NCBI GenBank assembly: GCA_905116865.2
Contig: CAJHNH020001113.1
Span: 729,501 to 793,500, forward strand
Source of the DNA: Candidula unifasciata
Lineage: Eukaryota; Mollusca; Gastropoda; Stylommatophora; Geomitridae
Direction of reading: 5' to 3'
DNA: 64,000 nt
The translations under genes and the position numbers were made by a program. Below the pieces are notes generated by a model that had not been told where the DNA came from, did no database searches, and saw nothing but the letters and a program-made list of their open reading frames with translations. The first letter of the stretch is position 1. Each line of letters opens with the position of its first letter. Below, piece by piece: positions 40,780 to 64,000 of this stretch.

Positions 40780-40875
40780 GACATCGGCACTTATAGAAAG
40801 ACAGAAGAACACACTAGACAACATAAAAATCGAAAGCTGTAGTGATCTGCAGGGAATCGAACCATAGAAAATATA
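40780..40875 (-). mobile_element. SINE-5-like partial copy
   Basis: Plus AGAACACACTAGACAACATA through AAATCGAAAGCTGTAGTGAT to GGGAATCGAACC, parallel to 40255-40460. Confidence 0.5.
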
Positions 40876-41061
40876 TGACACATTATATTATCAAAGGGTA
40901 CCCGACGTTAAAGCCTACTTTCTAACGTGTTATCTCAAGATGGTGATTAATTTTAAATATACATAACCCAATGTCAGCTTAATCTCTCCTGTTATAAAAT
41001 TTGTAACTCAGTTTACTTACTATATTCAACCTTAATCATTTTATAAACCATATCCGTGTCT

Positions 41062-41179
41062 GTCAGGATGGCCGAGTGGTCTAAGGCGCCAGACTCAAGG
41101 TTGATAACCTTCTCCGTCTCATGGGGATGAGTGTTCTGGTCCACGAATGTGGGCGTGGGTTCAAATCCCACTTCTGACA
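41062..41179 (+). tRNA. tRNA-Leu-CAA: tRNA-Leu(CAA), intron-containing, copy 4
   Basis: Mature exons as in copy 1; the intron begins GGTTGATAACC. A TTTTTT terminator follows. Last of four genes, all on the plus strand over about 4 kb. Confidence 0.96.
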
Positions 41180-41605
41180 ACTTTTTTCTTTTAAATCACA
41201 TAAATATTATACTTTGAATTTGTCAGTGATTAAAAAAGTGTCCAATTATTATTAATATTATTGTTATTACCATGTTTTTAAAATTATTATTCAATATTTC
41301 CTATGATATTAAACATCATGATATTTAACACTCGTATTCCCAGCTTTCCTCCTATTATTTCCTTGCGTGCAGTTTATTATGTTTTGTGGCCCTGGAGCCT
41401 GAGAGCTTAGGGCTAATTTACAAGCGGTCATGTTTTGCCATATCACAGGACCACCAGGTCGTTTTAGGGGTGTCGAGCCTTTGAGGAGGAGATCCGAGCA
41501 CCTATGTATCTACCAGGAGCGATGTCATGATAATCTTCACTGCGTGCGAGAGGGTTTCCCCCGTGTAGGCTCCGAGACCTCATTGTGGAGAGTGGGGAGG
41601 CGCAC

Positions 41606-41692
41606 ACACACACACACATACACACGCCATACAAACACAGACGCGCGCGCGCACACACACACGCATGCACGCACACACCCCCCCCCCCCCTT
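41606..41692. repeat. CA/CG-rich microsatellite ending in C-run
   Basis: Alternating (AC)n and (GC)n, then a run of about ten C. Confidence 0.9.
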
Positions 41693-41722
41693 TTCCCCAA
41701 ATAATATTAAAAAATAGATTAT

Positions 41723-41885
41723 TTAGGGGTGTTTCCTTCAAAGGAGTACCTCTGCGCAGAAGGCGAAGAAACACCAGTATGCTTATAATTAAGCCAGATA
41801 CATAAAACCGAAGTTCAAGCTGGCCAACAACTACAACTTTTCACTGGAGTTGACTGTCGATAATTTGCGAAGAAGAGGAAGACTA
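41723..41885 (+). mobile_element. SINE-1 shortened copy
   Basis: GGGTGTTTCCTTCAAAGGAG through TTCACTGGAGTTGACTG to a GAAGAAGAGGAAG tail. Confidence 0.65.
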
Positions 41886-42197
41886 TGAAAGAAGCACGGC
41901 CGAGTGCAATTTCCTGTTCAGTTGCTAAGTTACAGTGTTTCGCAATGGCGGACTGTTGCCATAGAGCAGTTCCTTCACGAGTGGTTCAAAATGTTGCCTA
42001 ACTGATGTGTGAGGGTGGTTTTAAGGGAAAACATTCTGAGTGTTAAATGGATTTTATATTTATATAGGTATATTTTCTGTCTGACTTTCTTTTTTTTTTT
42101 TTCCGGTTTAAATGCACTTGTGATTAAAAATAATAATAGTTAATACAAATCACAATGGAAGTAATTAGCAAGGATGCCACTAAGCATCAGACCTGTT

Positions 42198-43085
42198 TTA
42201 GTTTTTCTTTAGTGTAATTGTTTTGTTAGCCCTTTCCAACAGTCCACTGAGCTCGATATTAGTTGCCTTCAGTTTTTTGGCTTCATCCATGCTGGTATTA
42301 AAACAAGTGCGTAATCTGATTACTTCCTCCTTAAAACCATCCATAAAAACCAGCGATCTCTGCGCTTCATCATATTTTTTCTTCATATCGGTAAATTTAG
42401 CATTCCAAACATTCACTGATCGTGTCTTCCTTTTGATCAGCTTGTTCAGTTTGGCCAAGGAAAACTGAGGTTTTTGCTTTTCTCTTAGCTGCATTTTAAG
42501 TCCTCGTATCTGTTGCTTTAAACTTCTTTTTTGCTGTTCCACATTAATAACTGTCCGCTGCTTCATAACACAGTTTGCACAAACTCTTTTAAGTTTTTTG
42601 GGTGACGGTAATGTCAAAGACTCAGAAAAAGAAACTGCAACAGAAGCATCAGTGAATGTTGATGTAAGAAGAGGAGTGTTTAATTCTAACAGATTCTCTG
42701 ATTCTGGTGCGACTGTTAGTTCAGCGTGCTTGTTTGTTGCTGTATGTTCAGATTCTGAAGAAGCACTGGTGACAGGTACATTCTTAAATGAGATCAAAAA
42801 AGGTTGAAGGAGGATTGCAATAAGTGATGGCCATTCTCTTGTTAAACTGAACATTTTATTCAAAATACATTTTTTGAATACATACAGTTGGGTGCCAAGA
42901 CTTTTCTCATTTAAAATCTTGCCTGGTTCTGTTGTCTGCACGATAGAACTGACCTCACGTACCACATCAGGTACAGAACGGCCATCCACAATCAAGAGCC
43001 GACCAATGTAACCTTTCTGGATAGGATATCCAGCCTCAAAGACTGACAGATGTGATCTAAGATGTGCTGCTGTCCTTTTTGCCAT
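42198..43085 (-). CDS. uncharacterised 295-aa protein with C-terminal coiled coil
   Basis: Single uninterrupted ORF of 295 residues; family not recognised. Residues 1-100 look globular (GYIGRLLIVDGRSVPDVVRE, TREWPSLIAILLQPF). Residues 100-160 are Ser/Thr-rich and acidic. A basic CxxC segment (KKLKRVCANC, Cys 169 and 172) precedes a Lys/Leu-rich probable coiled coil (180-290). The start is placed at the first Met after an in-frame upstream TGA. A probable 5'UTR intron (acceptor ATTTAG|ATTGTG at 43100, donor GAGG|GTAAGT at 43982) argues for a transcribed gene rather than a chance frame. A transposon-borne protein cannot be excluded. Confidence 0.65.
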   Translation of the reverse strand: MAKRTAAHLRSHLSVFEAGYPIQKGYIGRLLIVDGRSVPDVVREVSSIVQTTEPGKILNEKSLGTQLYVFKKCILNKMFSLTREWPSLIAILLQPFLISFKNVPVTSASSESEHTATNKHAELTVAPESENLLELNTPLLTSTFTDASVAVSFSESLTLPSPKKLKRVCANCVMKQRTVINVEQQKRSLKQQIRGLKMQLREKQKPQFSLAKLNKLIKRKTRSVNVWNAKFTDMKKKYDEAQRSLVFMDGFKEEVIRLRTCFNTSMDEAKKLKATNIELSGLLERANKTITLKKN

Positions 43086-43982
43086 TGCTCGATCACAATC
43101 TAAATATCAAGATAAATATAGAAATAAGAAACAATGTTAATTGTTAATAAATTTAAAAAAAAGACTAATATATTTTATTTTTAATAAATTATTCTTTTTA
43201 TTGTTATTTTAAAAAATATTGAATATATACATATACAACATATATAAATATTATAATTAAACAGGTTTTGTAGTATTATTATTTTATTAAATTACTAACA
43301 AGTAAAATATAAAAAATAGTATGATTGTTATATAATTATACTATACCACGCAATATCAAGAAGTCCATACAAGTTGCTGCGTGGAATTCTGTATGTGAGG
43401 GTCAATAGAAATATCTACACACAAAAAATACTTCTAACCCATATTAAATTCTAATTTATGCATTACAAAAGTAAAAATGGTTGTAGATTTAAATAAAAAT
43501 AGAACATTAGTTAGATGGCATTCAGTGAAATTCATTAATTTGTTTTATTAGTGCACTGTCTGTGTTCAGTTTCAAAGCAAAAATCTGGAAAAAAAATTCA
43601 GCCATTAGGTGTGTCAGAAAACTTTTCATAATGACCTTTTTAGCTAATTAAATTTAGTAAAAGTAATAAAACTACAAACATAAATTACTTTTTCAACTTA
43701 ATATTGTATTATCTAAACATTAATTTGCCCAGATAATTAGCATTGTCAATATATAACAGACACGCTTTTGAATTCACGCCGTCTGCCATTTTGTTTTTAC
43801 CGTAACTAATTCAACTAAATTCAACAAGACTGGATGCAGAAAAAAATAAGTTCTGAAACTATTAAAGAACATATCTAACTCAAATTTTACAGCTGTATGT
43901 AAAAATGGGCGCAGAGTTCAATAATACCATAATAGAGATGATGGGAAGCCTAAAAAAAGAGATATTAAAGAACTTTACTTAC

Positions 43983-44090
43983 CCTCTTCCAAATTACTAA
44001 ATACTTTTCAGTGAGTAAACGTCTTTTCTAAAAATACGTGCTTTTCGGCAGTCTGACCTCTGCTGAAGCGATCACGCGTGCTTGCGTTCG
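43983..44090 (-). other. probable 5'UTR exon of the 295-aa gene
   Basis: Ends with a consensus donor (GAGG|GTAAGTAAAG). Splicing to 43099 keeps an in-frame TGA upstream of the Met, so it would be noncoding. Transcription start not determinable. Confidence 0.4.
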
Positions 44091-44104
44091 TTTATGAACA
44101 GCTA

Positions 44105-45015
44105 GTAACGAGTGACAAGGGGTTTTATAGAGACTGGTACAGATAAGCCAAAAAGTCAGGGACCGGCATTCCCCTCACGTAACTAAGCGAATCCATTTCC
44201 GGTTTAATTGTTTACATTCCATAACAACGAAATCTCTAACTAAAGTTTTATGTAACTGGGTTTGTACTTATGAAACCATCACCGCTAGATAAATATTAAA
44301 CTATCCAATCTAACGATACCTCATCAAAGCCTGTAAGTCAATTCTAAGCGGAGATATTAACATTCTAGTGGTGTATACCACCAAAGACAAATTATAGTGT
44401 AACCTGGAAAAAGATGGATTCTGAGCTGCGTAAAATGTAGGGTTGAACTGTTTGCATTTTTTTTTTAGCAATAACTATTTTGATTTTTAATTAATCCAGT
44501 GAGGTATAACTGAAATATGGCTACCAGCTCACTGTTTTTAGTAAACGCAGTACACATCTATGGTTATTTTCTGAGCCTGGCAAGATGTAAACAGTACTGT
44601 GCGGAGTGATGAGGCGGACATACTGATCAAACAGAAATACCAATATGAAGCAATATTATCTAATTAACATCACAAAAAGGGCCCCCAGCTCACAAATTTT
44701 GAGTAAGCACTTCATGAGTTAATGATTACAACAGGTTCAAAGTTAAAAAAAAAAAACCTTCACTTCATTGCAGCTGGTTTTATCCTATATGGCTCAGTAT
44801 TTCTCTGCACAATGTCTAGCCATCTCTCAAGAATAATGCACAAGGCACAACCTACCTAGCTCTAGCAACAATTCCCAGAGATTTAATGATTTATTAATCA
44901 AAGATCTAAGCGGGCCAAATGTCCGCCTGGAGCGGGCGTGTTGGATCGCCGATCTAAAGTACGACAACGTGGTCACTAAAATCTTGTTTTCAACATTTGC
45001 TGAAATGTGTTCTTT
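44105..45015. other. intergenic, nothing recognised
   Basis: AT-rich, no coding frame, tRNA or repeat family identified. Confidence 0.5.
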
Positions 45016-45019
45016 GTAA

Positions 45020-45150
45020 AATGTGTTGTGCTATAAACTCCAGTGGAAAGTTCTGATTGTTCATCCCCCTTTAGACTTTAATCTTGTTCCAAACCCTTAG
45101 TGTTGCGTGTAGATCTGATTATTTGTATGCAGACTGTTAGTCAAAACTTG
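45020..45150 (-). mobile_element. SINE-1 partial
   Basis: Plus CTATAAACTCCAGTGGAAAG to TTTGTATGCAGACTGTTAGT. Confidence 0.6.
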
Positions 45151-45297
45151 AAATGATATCAACAAAAGTACTGGGAAGTAAGGCTCCTGATACTGATTAC
45201 GATCAGCTTCTTTTCACTGAAGCCATATTTGTTACATTATCTTTAGACTCAAAAGATTGAATTAAAAAGGTCGTTAATCATTTGGTTATGATGAATA

Positions 45298-45490
45298 TTC
45301 TTCTTCTTCTTCTGTTTTCACCGGCTGTGAGCTCTGACAAAATTTCTTGGCTATTCATTCATCTGAAGTTTGGCTTTGTGCCAGGGTATGAGTTTTGCAT
45401 ATGTATTTTTTTGACTGGCTTATTTGTCTGCAATTGGTTGTTCTTTGCCGTTCGGACAGATGCATTATGACTTCGAAGGAAGCATTTAAG
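45298..45490 (-). mobile_element. SINE-1 partial
   Basis: Plus CTTCTTCTTCTTCTGTTTTC to CAGATGCATTATGACTTCGA; the head is missing. Confidence 0.65.
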
Positions 45491-45565
45491 TATGCGTGCT
45501 GAATTTTAGTAATACAGTGAGATAGTATTTTGGCTACGGGACACCAGTCGCACACATATATCTTC

Positions 45566-46085
45566 ATGTAGGGAGTCGGCAGTCCGAAACCCAAGTTCAA
45601 GGTGTCTCCTTCGTGCCCAAGAATTGCATGGCTGTTGGGTGAATTGTCGTTAACGAAGGCTTCTGAGTTAAGTGCATGGCGTGACACTGTGAGCTGCAGA
45701 TTTCATTTCGAATGTTTTCAACTGACCAACGTGGTGGTGTGATTTGTAGATTCAGAAATTGGCACGATGCCGGTTGTCGCAATATTGGTGGGCCATTTTT
45801 TGATTAAAATTGATCGCGTGTGCAACTGCTGATCTTTTGGTGACTTTTGCTACCATCAATGTTGAACCTTATTTCTAACGTCAGACTTTGTGTTAGCACT
45901 TCGGATGGCTACCATATGCTTTTAATGCGAGTGTAGGCTAGATTTGCTGAGACAGCAGTTTGTCAGTCTTTCCACAAGGGACTGTGATAAACATTCTGTG
46001 TGTTTTTCGTTGGTACAGGAGCGGAGCAAAGATGGGGTGACCCGTTTGCTATGAAGCTGAAATTAAAATTACCAGATTACCAGAT
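45566..46085. repeat. interspersed repeat R6, copy 2
   Basis: Longer copy of 26769-27262. It includes the sequence uninterrupted at the site where copy 1 carries the LTR element (TTACCAGATTACCAGATTCC), so it gives an approximate empty site. Confidence 0.75.
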
Positions 46086-46190
46086 TCCAGTTAGCTGACT
46101 CCTACGACATGCTTTTTTTTGGGGGGGGGGGGGGCAGTGGGTCTATTCTTGTTTTCCCCACAATGGGGCCCTGGAACCCACACGGGGATA
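46086..46190 (-). mobile_element. SINE-1 head fragment
   Basis: Plus CTGACTCCTACGACATGC, a G-run, TTCCCCACAATGGGGCCCTG, GAACCCACACGGGG. Confidence 0.7.
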
Positions 46191-46374
46191 AATGTTTTTA
46201 AATTTATCCTACTATTACATCTTAGTAAGTCCCTTGAGCACTGTCAGTACCAGGAAACACACAATACGTTCATTCGTTGTCACATGCATCATATACTTTT
46301 TCTCTCCATGTGGGCTCCGGGGCCCATGTCTTAATAATGGTAACAACTGGTATATAAGTGCACTTGCTTTCTGA

Positions 46375-46835
46375 CACATCTGGTTTCTATTTCTCTGTCA
46401 ATTCTGCCATCTTCTGTGATCATACTTCCTAGATATTTAAACTCCCTAACTTGATTCAGGGAAGAACTATTCAGCTGTGTGTGTAGTAGGGCAGGTGTTC
46501 TACTAACTTGCATTGTTTCGGTTTTGTTTACATTGATCTTCATGATGTATTTACTTCATGCTGAGTTTAATCTGTAAATGTGGTCTTGTATACATCTTCT
46601 TCAGGGTAGAACAAGCACTGGTCGTCAGCAAATAGTTGTTCCTTTAAAGTGGGTGAATCAATAACTTCTCTGATGTGTGTACTTCCTCATGATTAAAAAG
46701 GTCTATGTTGTCTGTATCAGAACTTGCTTCTTTAGATATTATGTCTATATAGATGTTAAATAAAAGTGGTAAGAGCACACATCCCTGTCTCACACCTGTG
46801 TTGACTGTGAACATATCTGATATAAAGTTGATGTT
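46375..46835 (-). mobile_element. LINE reverse-transcriptase remnant
   Basis: The minus strand reads TVNTGVRQGCVL then LPLLFNIYIDIISKEA, the RT motif preceding the catalytic box, then after frameshifts MKINVNKTETMQVS and EFKYLGSMITEDGRIDREI, homologous to the 663-1473 RT. The catalytic FADD region is frameshifted out. Confidence 0.75.
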
Positions 46836-47043
46836 ATTTAACTACAACTATATTTTTAACATTTTATTGTCTTTACACATAGAAAACTGAATAAAAATCA
46901 TCATTAATCATTTGGATATGACAATTTTTTCCCCCTTTTTTATCTCTGTGTTACATCTTCCATCAAATGTTACTTTAATGTAATTTTGTTATAACCATAT
47001 TTGTTACAATTCATTATCTACAGTAAAAAAATATTTAGTGAAA

Positions 47044-60224
<13,181 letters not shown>

Positions 60225-60243
60225 GTGAGTTAGTTAAGATTCC

Positions 60244-60515
60244 TTTTCACACCTTTAGGCGCATCGGGCGTATGGGAAAAGCACCCATATTTTTACAGAC
60301 CAATTGGCACTAGGTGGGTAATGTGGTCAGCATAATGCCGGCTGTCTTCACTTTTCCAGGATATACATCATGGTACGCATTTAGGGCTGGGTCGACCTGT
60401 GACGCCCCATACCATTATAAAAAATCCATGCAGCCAGCAGTGGGTTTCAATCGCAGTACGTTGGAATTACGAGTCGGACTCGCAATGCCTAAGCCACAGA
60501 GGCCGCTCAAAGATA
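60244..60515 (-). mobile_element. SINE-2, near full length
   Basis: The minus strand begins TCTGTGGCTTAGGCATTGCG with a B-box-like CGATTGAAACCC, then the body GACCACATTACCCACC. Confidence 0.65.
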
Positions 60516-60564
60516 TAGTGAGGATTATGAAAACCATCTTGTACTGCCCAGTATTGTACCACTT

Positions 60565-60725
60565 TTATTAACTTTGGCTCCAAGGTCAACTTAGCCTAAA
60601 ATGGTTACCAGGTAATGTCATGGGAAGTAAAATCAGCTGGCTTGATGTCGACCACATCACCCACAGAGTGTCAGTTATGAGTTTAGCATCATATGCCAAA
60701 AGGTGCCACTGGTGTAAAAAGGTCT
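60565..60725 (+). mobile_element. SINE-2 body copy
   Basis: GGCTCCAAGGTCAACTTAGC, GGTTACCAGGTAATGTCATG, GATGTCGACCACATCACCCA. Opposite orientation to the adjacent copy. Confidence 0.65.
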
Positions 60726-60779
60726 TTCTTTTTTTCCAGCTAACTATCACTTTTATAGGGAAAGAGGTACATTTTAGCA

Positions 60780-60995
60780 TGAGGATTTCGGGCCGGATGA
60801 CCAATGGTCTTGTCATGAGACGGAAAAAATGGGAGTACATCATGATAGTGGGAAAACTGGAAAAAGGCAGTGGGAGAAGATGCTGGACAGTTTGACATCA
60901 TGGCATGGAGGATCATCAGAATTGTTTGAAAGTACACAAAACAGAAGGTTGTGGACAAACATGGCATGGACTGAGAGAAGAAGAAGACTATTGAG
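60780..60995 (+). mobile_element. LINE RT C-terminal remnant
   Basis: RISGRMTNGLVMRRKKWEY then GKLEKGSGRRCWTV, and in a shifted frame SWHGGSSELFESTQ, a LINE RT end related to 10856-11120. Confidence 0.55.
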
Positions 60996-61044
60996 GTCAC
61001 CCCTTACCGCAGCAAATAATTTTTCGCCCCTGAGTGGGAAAAAA

Positions 61045-61115
61045 AATCACCGTACTGAGGTTTTGAACCTGGTTCTCCCAAATGAAAGCAAGGAATCTAG
61101 TCGCTCAGCCAGTAT
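61045..61115 (-). repeat. tRNA-like SINE head
   Basis: Minus GGCTGAGCGACTAGATTCC then CCAGGTTCAAAACCTC (A- and B-box-like). Confidence 0.45.
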
Positions 61116-61119
61116 AAAG

Positions 61120-61640
61120 GAAAAACAAAGTTAGTTGCATTTTCTTTACAGTAGCAGTTCCCAACCTTTGTCCGAGTCGTAACTCAGTTTTATAGAGACC
61201 AAGTGACCCCTGACCCCATTCATGGAAAATAGACTTTTTAACAGGTTAAATAAAAACACAGAGAATATATTTTCTCTGCAAGAAAGGATGACATAATTTC
61301 TTTTGTCTCTTTTTAAAATGCTTGCAGCTCACCATTGTCCGGTAAGCCTACAGAAAACCCTTTGTAACTACATTTGGTTTGGAAACCCATACTGTACAGG
61401 ATGTTCTAAACCAACCCAATGGCATTTGTTATCTGTTTTTAGTTTTATAAGGCAATTTTTCCTTCAGTAGCTTCAAAAATAATTCTTGAATGGTCAGCTG
61501 TTCATACGCCTGTTGAATTCATTGCGAAGCAGTATGCTATACTGGCTGTCTGCAAATAAGCCAGAAAAGGGTATTTTGGAATTACAGAGCATAATGTCTA
61601 AGTAAATATAGTAAAGTAAAATCCCTATTTTCGTATTTTT
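61120..61640. other. DNAH6 intron, weak hAT-like end only
   Basis: CAGTTCCCAACCTTTGTCC at 61157 resembles one hAT MITE end, with no partner; otherwise nothing recognised. Confidence 0.35.
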
Positions 61641-61649
61641 AAGTTACCC

Positions 61650-62045
<396 letters not shown>

Positions 62046-62130
62046 ATATCTTTAAGTGTACTAGGCATTTTGTTTAGTCAGATATTTTTTATAGACCAGT
62101 CAACACTCAATGTGTGATGTGGCTAGTGCA
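62046..62130 (-). mobile_element. SINE-2 fragment
   Basis: Plus TTTATAGACCAGTCAACACT CAATGTGTGATGTGG. Confidence 0.5.
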
Positions 62131-62134
62131 TGAG

Positions 62135-62565
62135 TCAAGTTCACCACACACTGTGAGAGAAAGACAAACATTGACTAGACTTCGACTCATAACAGCAGAC
62201 AGTACACTTACTAGTTATATAGTTTGTTTGTAGACAAGATAGACAGGGATACTAGGGTAACTGAGTGTTACAGGTGAGGGAAGTTCACAAGGGGACTTGA
62301 CACACTGGTAGTCTAATAAACAGCAGTTGGTAGTTTCCCAGAGGACGGATGTATCTGTTAGGTATCCCTGGAATGTTAGAATTGGCTTATCCCTGGAATG
62401 TTAGAATTGGCTTTCGCTGGGCACTGACTCAATCTAAAGCTGTGGCAATGACAGTAGTAGTTGATATTTGTGACAAGTATTCCCTTTGTTAAAATTGTTG
62501 AATTATAAAGTTATTTATGGTAGCCAGTATAATATTATCATAATTATTCTAGACTCATCTGATAC
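62135..62565. other. DNAH6 intron, nothing recognised
   Basis: A 25-bp direct duplication (TATCCCTGGAATGTTAGAAT TGGCT) lies near 62362-62412. Confidence 0.5.
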
Positions 62566-62569
62566 ATTC

Positions 62570-62735
62570 TACCTGGCCCCTGCACGGGGTGCAATTATTT
62601 TGTTATGTTAAAGCCCCACCCCACCTGTAGTTGGGGGTCTTACTGGGACTTGAACCAGGAGATTCCCATCAGAATAGTGGCACTATGTGTCATCAGGTGT
62701 TTATCGCTCGGTGGTGTTGAAAATCACTCACTAAT
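62570..62735 (-). mobile_element. SINE-6-like repeat
   Basis: TGTGTCATCAGGTGTTTATC shared with 10250-10446; the minus strand has a B-box-like CTGGTTCAAGTCCCAG. Confidence 0.5.
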
Positions 62736-63154
62736 ATGCTACATTTTCCCCATGACTTTATATATATTGCCAGTGTGATTTGTGATACTGTTGATACACT
62801 TAGCCATTGACCACCTGGTATTAGTTTGCTTGTGAGTGATAAGAATAGATGGGTGGCTACTCAGAACCGACAACTTTGCATGGAAGCCAGACTAACTTTG
62901 AAATGATCATGAGTACATAAATAAACATTCTTGAGAATTGGAAGCACTGTTATCAGCAATTGCATATTTACCAAAGTGTTGGCCTACTAACAAAACAGCA
63001 ACTGTACTTCTGTAACACCCATTAGAAGGTGTCTAACAGACAGCATCATGCCGGTCTTCATAACTACCCAGCACATGTCTGTGTACTCAGGCTGGATCTG
63101 TCTCTCTGTTTCAATAATGCAACTCTATGGAGATTTGAAACCATGACCACTGGG

Positions 63155-63240
63155 GTGGCTGGAAATTGTTTTTTGAAGTAAAGGTGGTCCGCGTGATGTT
63201 GACTTCATCATACATTGAGTGTTAATTGATCTATACAGGG
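63155..63240 (+). mobile_element. SINE-2 fragment
   Basis: GAAGTAAAGGTGGTCCGCGT GATGTTGACTTCATCA. Confidence 0.5.
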
Positions 63241-63292
63241 CTTTTCTGGCCTCCACAAACAAGTACTGGTACTCACCTCAGTGTGTCTATTA

Positions 63293-63550
63293 GAGTAAAG
63301 TAAAGGACCCTTTTCCACGCCTTGTGGCATATTGGGTATATAGGGCTAGACCTATATTTTATAGACCAAATGACACTTGGTGGGTGATGTGGTCAGCATC
63401 ACGCCGGCTGCCTTTACTTCTCAGGACTGTACATTGTACCCACTCAAGGCTGGGTTGACCTGAGAGCCAAGGTCATTTTTGAAAAAATTCCGGCCCCCAT
63501 CCGGACCCGGTCTCACGACTTTATGATCGGAAGGTGAGCGTCTGTGTCTA
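63293..63550 (-). mobile_element. SINE-2, near full length
   Basis: Plus TTCCACGCCTTGTGGCATAT, GGGTGATGTGGTCAGCATCA, CACTCAAGGCTGGGTTGACC, ending in a tRNA-like head (minus AGACGCTCACCTTCCG). Confidence 0.78.
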
Positions 63551-63559
63551 TTATAGTAT

Positions 63560-64000
63560 TGCCGAAAAAAATCATGCGTTTAAAAAAAATATGCGGGTAC
63601 TGTGTACCTTTGCGTACCACCAGAAAAAAAAAATCCTAGGTTTATGCAATATGGATCTAGCACCATTTGCCTGAAAATTGTGTCATATAAAGGATCCTTA
63701 ATTTTTTTTTTTTTTTTTTTAGTTTTATCCGAGAAGTCTAGTAGTCCAGTATTAGTGTCCAAACTTTTAAGCTGACATTTTATATTAGAAGCTGTTCATT
63801 TGATTTCCTCTGTGCCAGCTCCACATGAAGCTGGCTACAGTGTACCCTCTGCTGACTTTAAGAACATTGTTTGGTGAGGCCTCAGTTTCTACAGTGGTGC
63901 AACTCTTGTGCCACTGTCCAAAAACCACAATAGCAATTTTTGTTTATTCAACAGAACATTTGCCACTTTTTTTACTTTTATTGTAAAAACCTCAATTTGC
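63560..64000. other. DNAH6 intron, nothing recognised
   Basis: A T18 run near 63702; no exon or repeat family identified. Confidence 0.5.

Noticed and set aside
60740..60895. next DNAH6 exon (acceptor TTTTTCCAG then an open frame)
   Set aside because: The reading matches a LINE RT C-terminus (MTNGLVMRRKKW), not dynein, and phase support is absent.

Overview
This is animal nuclear DNA: AT-rich, with intron-rich genes embedded in dense transposable-element and satellite sequence. The gene content (an animal WDR61/SKIC8, an axonemal dynein heavy chain, intron-bearing tRNA-Leu(CAA) genes) and the mix of tRNA-headed SINEs, RTE and RNase-H LINEs, Ty3/Gypsy and piggyBac debris point to a lophotrochozoan invertebrate. 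A gastropod-like mollusc is my guess, and it is inference only.

Layout. (1) 2.68-22.81 kb, minus strand: eleven of an expected twelve coding exons of the WD40 protein WDR61/SKIC8. All splice phases agree. The final exon is not seen and should lie left of the window. Introns carry long satellites (42-, 55-, 21-, 27-bp units), a decayed piggyBac element (4.76-6.34 kb), a hAT MITE, SINEs, and a minisatellite that contains copies of exon 5's own 3' end. (2) 23.6-35.3 kb: a transposon cluster with an internally deleted Ty3/Gypsy element (LTRs, polypurine tract, RT-RNase H only), an intact stand-alone LINE-type RNase H ORF, a 6.8-kb element with ~1.9-kb near-identical LTRs and a Gag-like ORF but no pol, and further LINE debris. 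(3) 37.1-41.2 kb: four co-oriented tRNA-Leu(CAA) genes, each with a different intron. (4) 42.2-44.1 kb, minus strand: an unrecognised 295-aa coding gene with a probable 5'UTR intron. (5) 47.04-60.22 kb, plus strand: eleven exons encoding the N-terminal tail of axonemal dynein heavy chain 6 (DNAH6), which continues beyond the right edge.

The two recognised protein genes are not obviously functionally linked: WDR61 acts in mRNA surveillance/transcription complexes and DNAH6 in ciliary inner-arm dynein. Three abundant short repeats recur through introns and intergenic DNA. I call them SINE-1 ((GAA)n-tailed, about 280 bp), SINE-2 (tRNA-headed, with a conserved body) and SINE-3 (tRNA-headed, different body). 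SINE-4 to SINE-6 and repeat R6 are rarer. All repeat names are local to this annotation.
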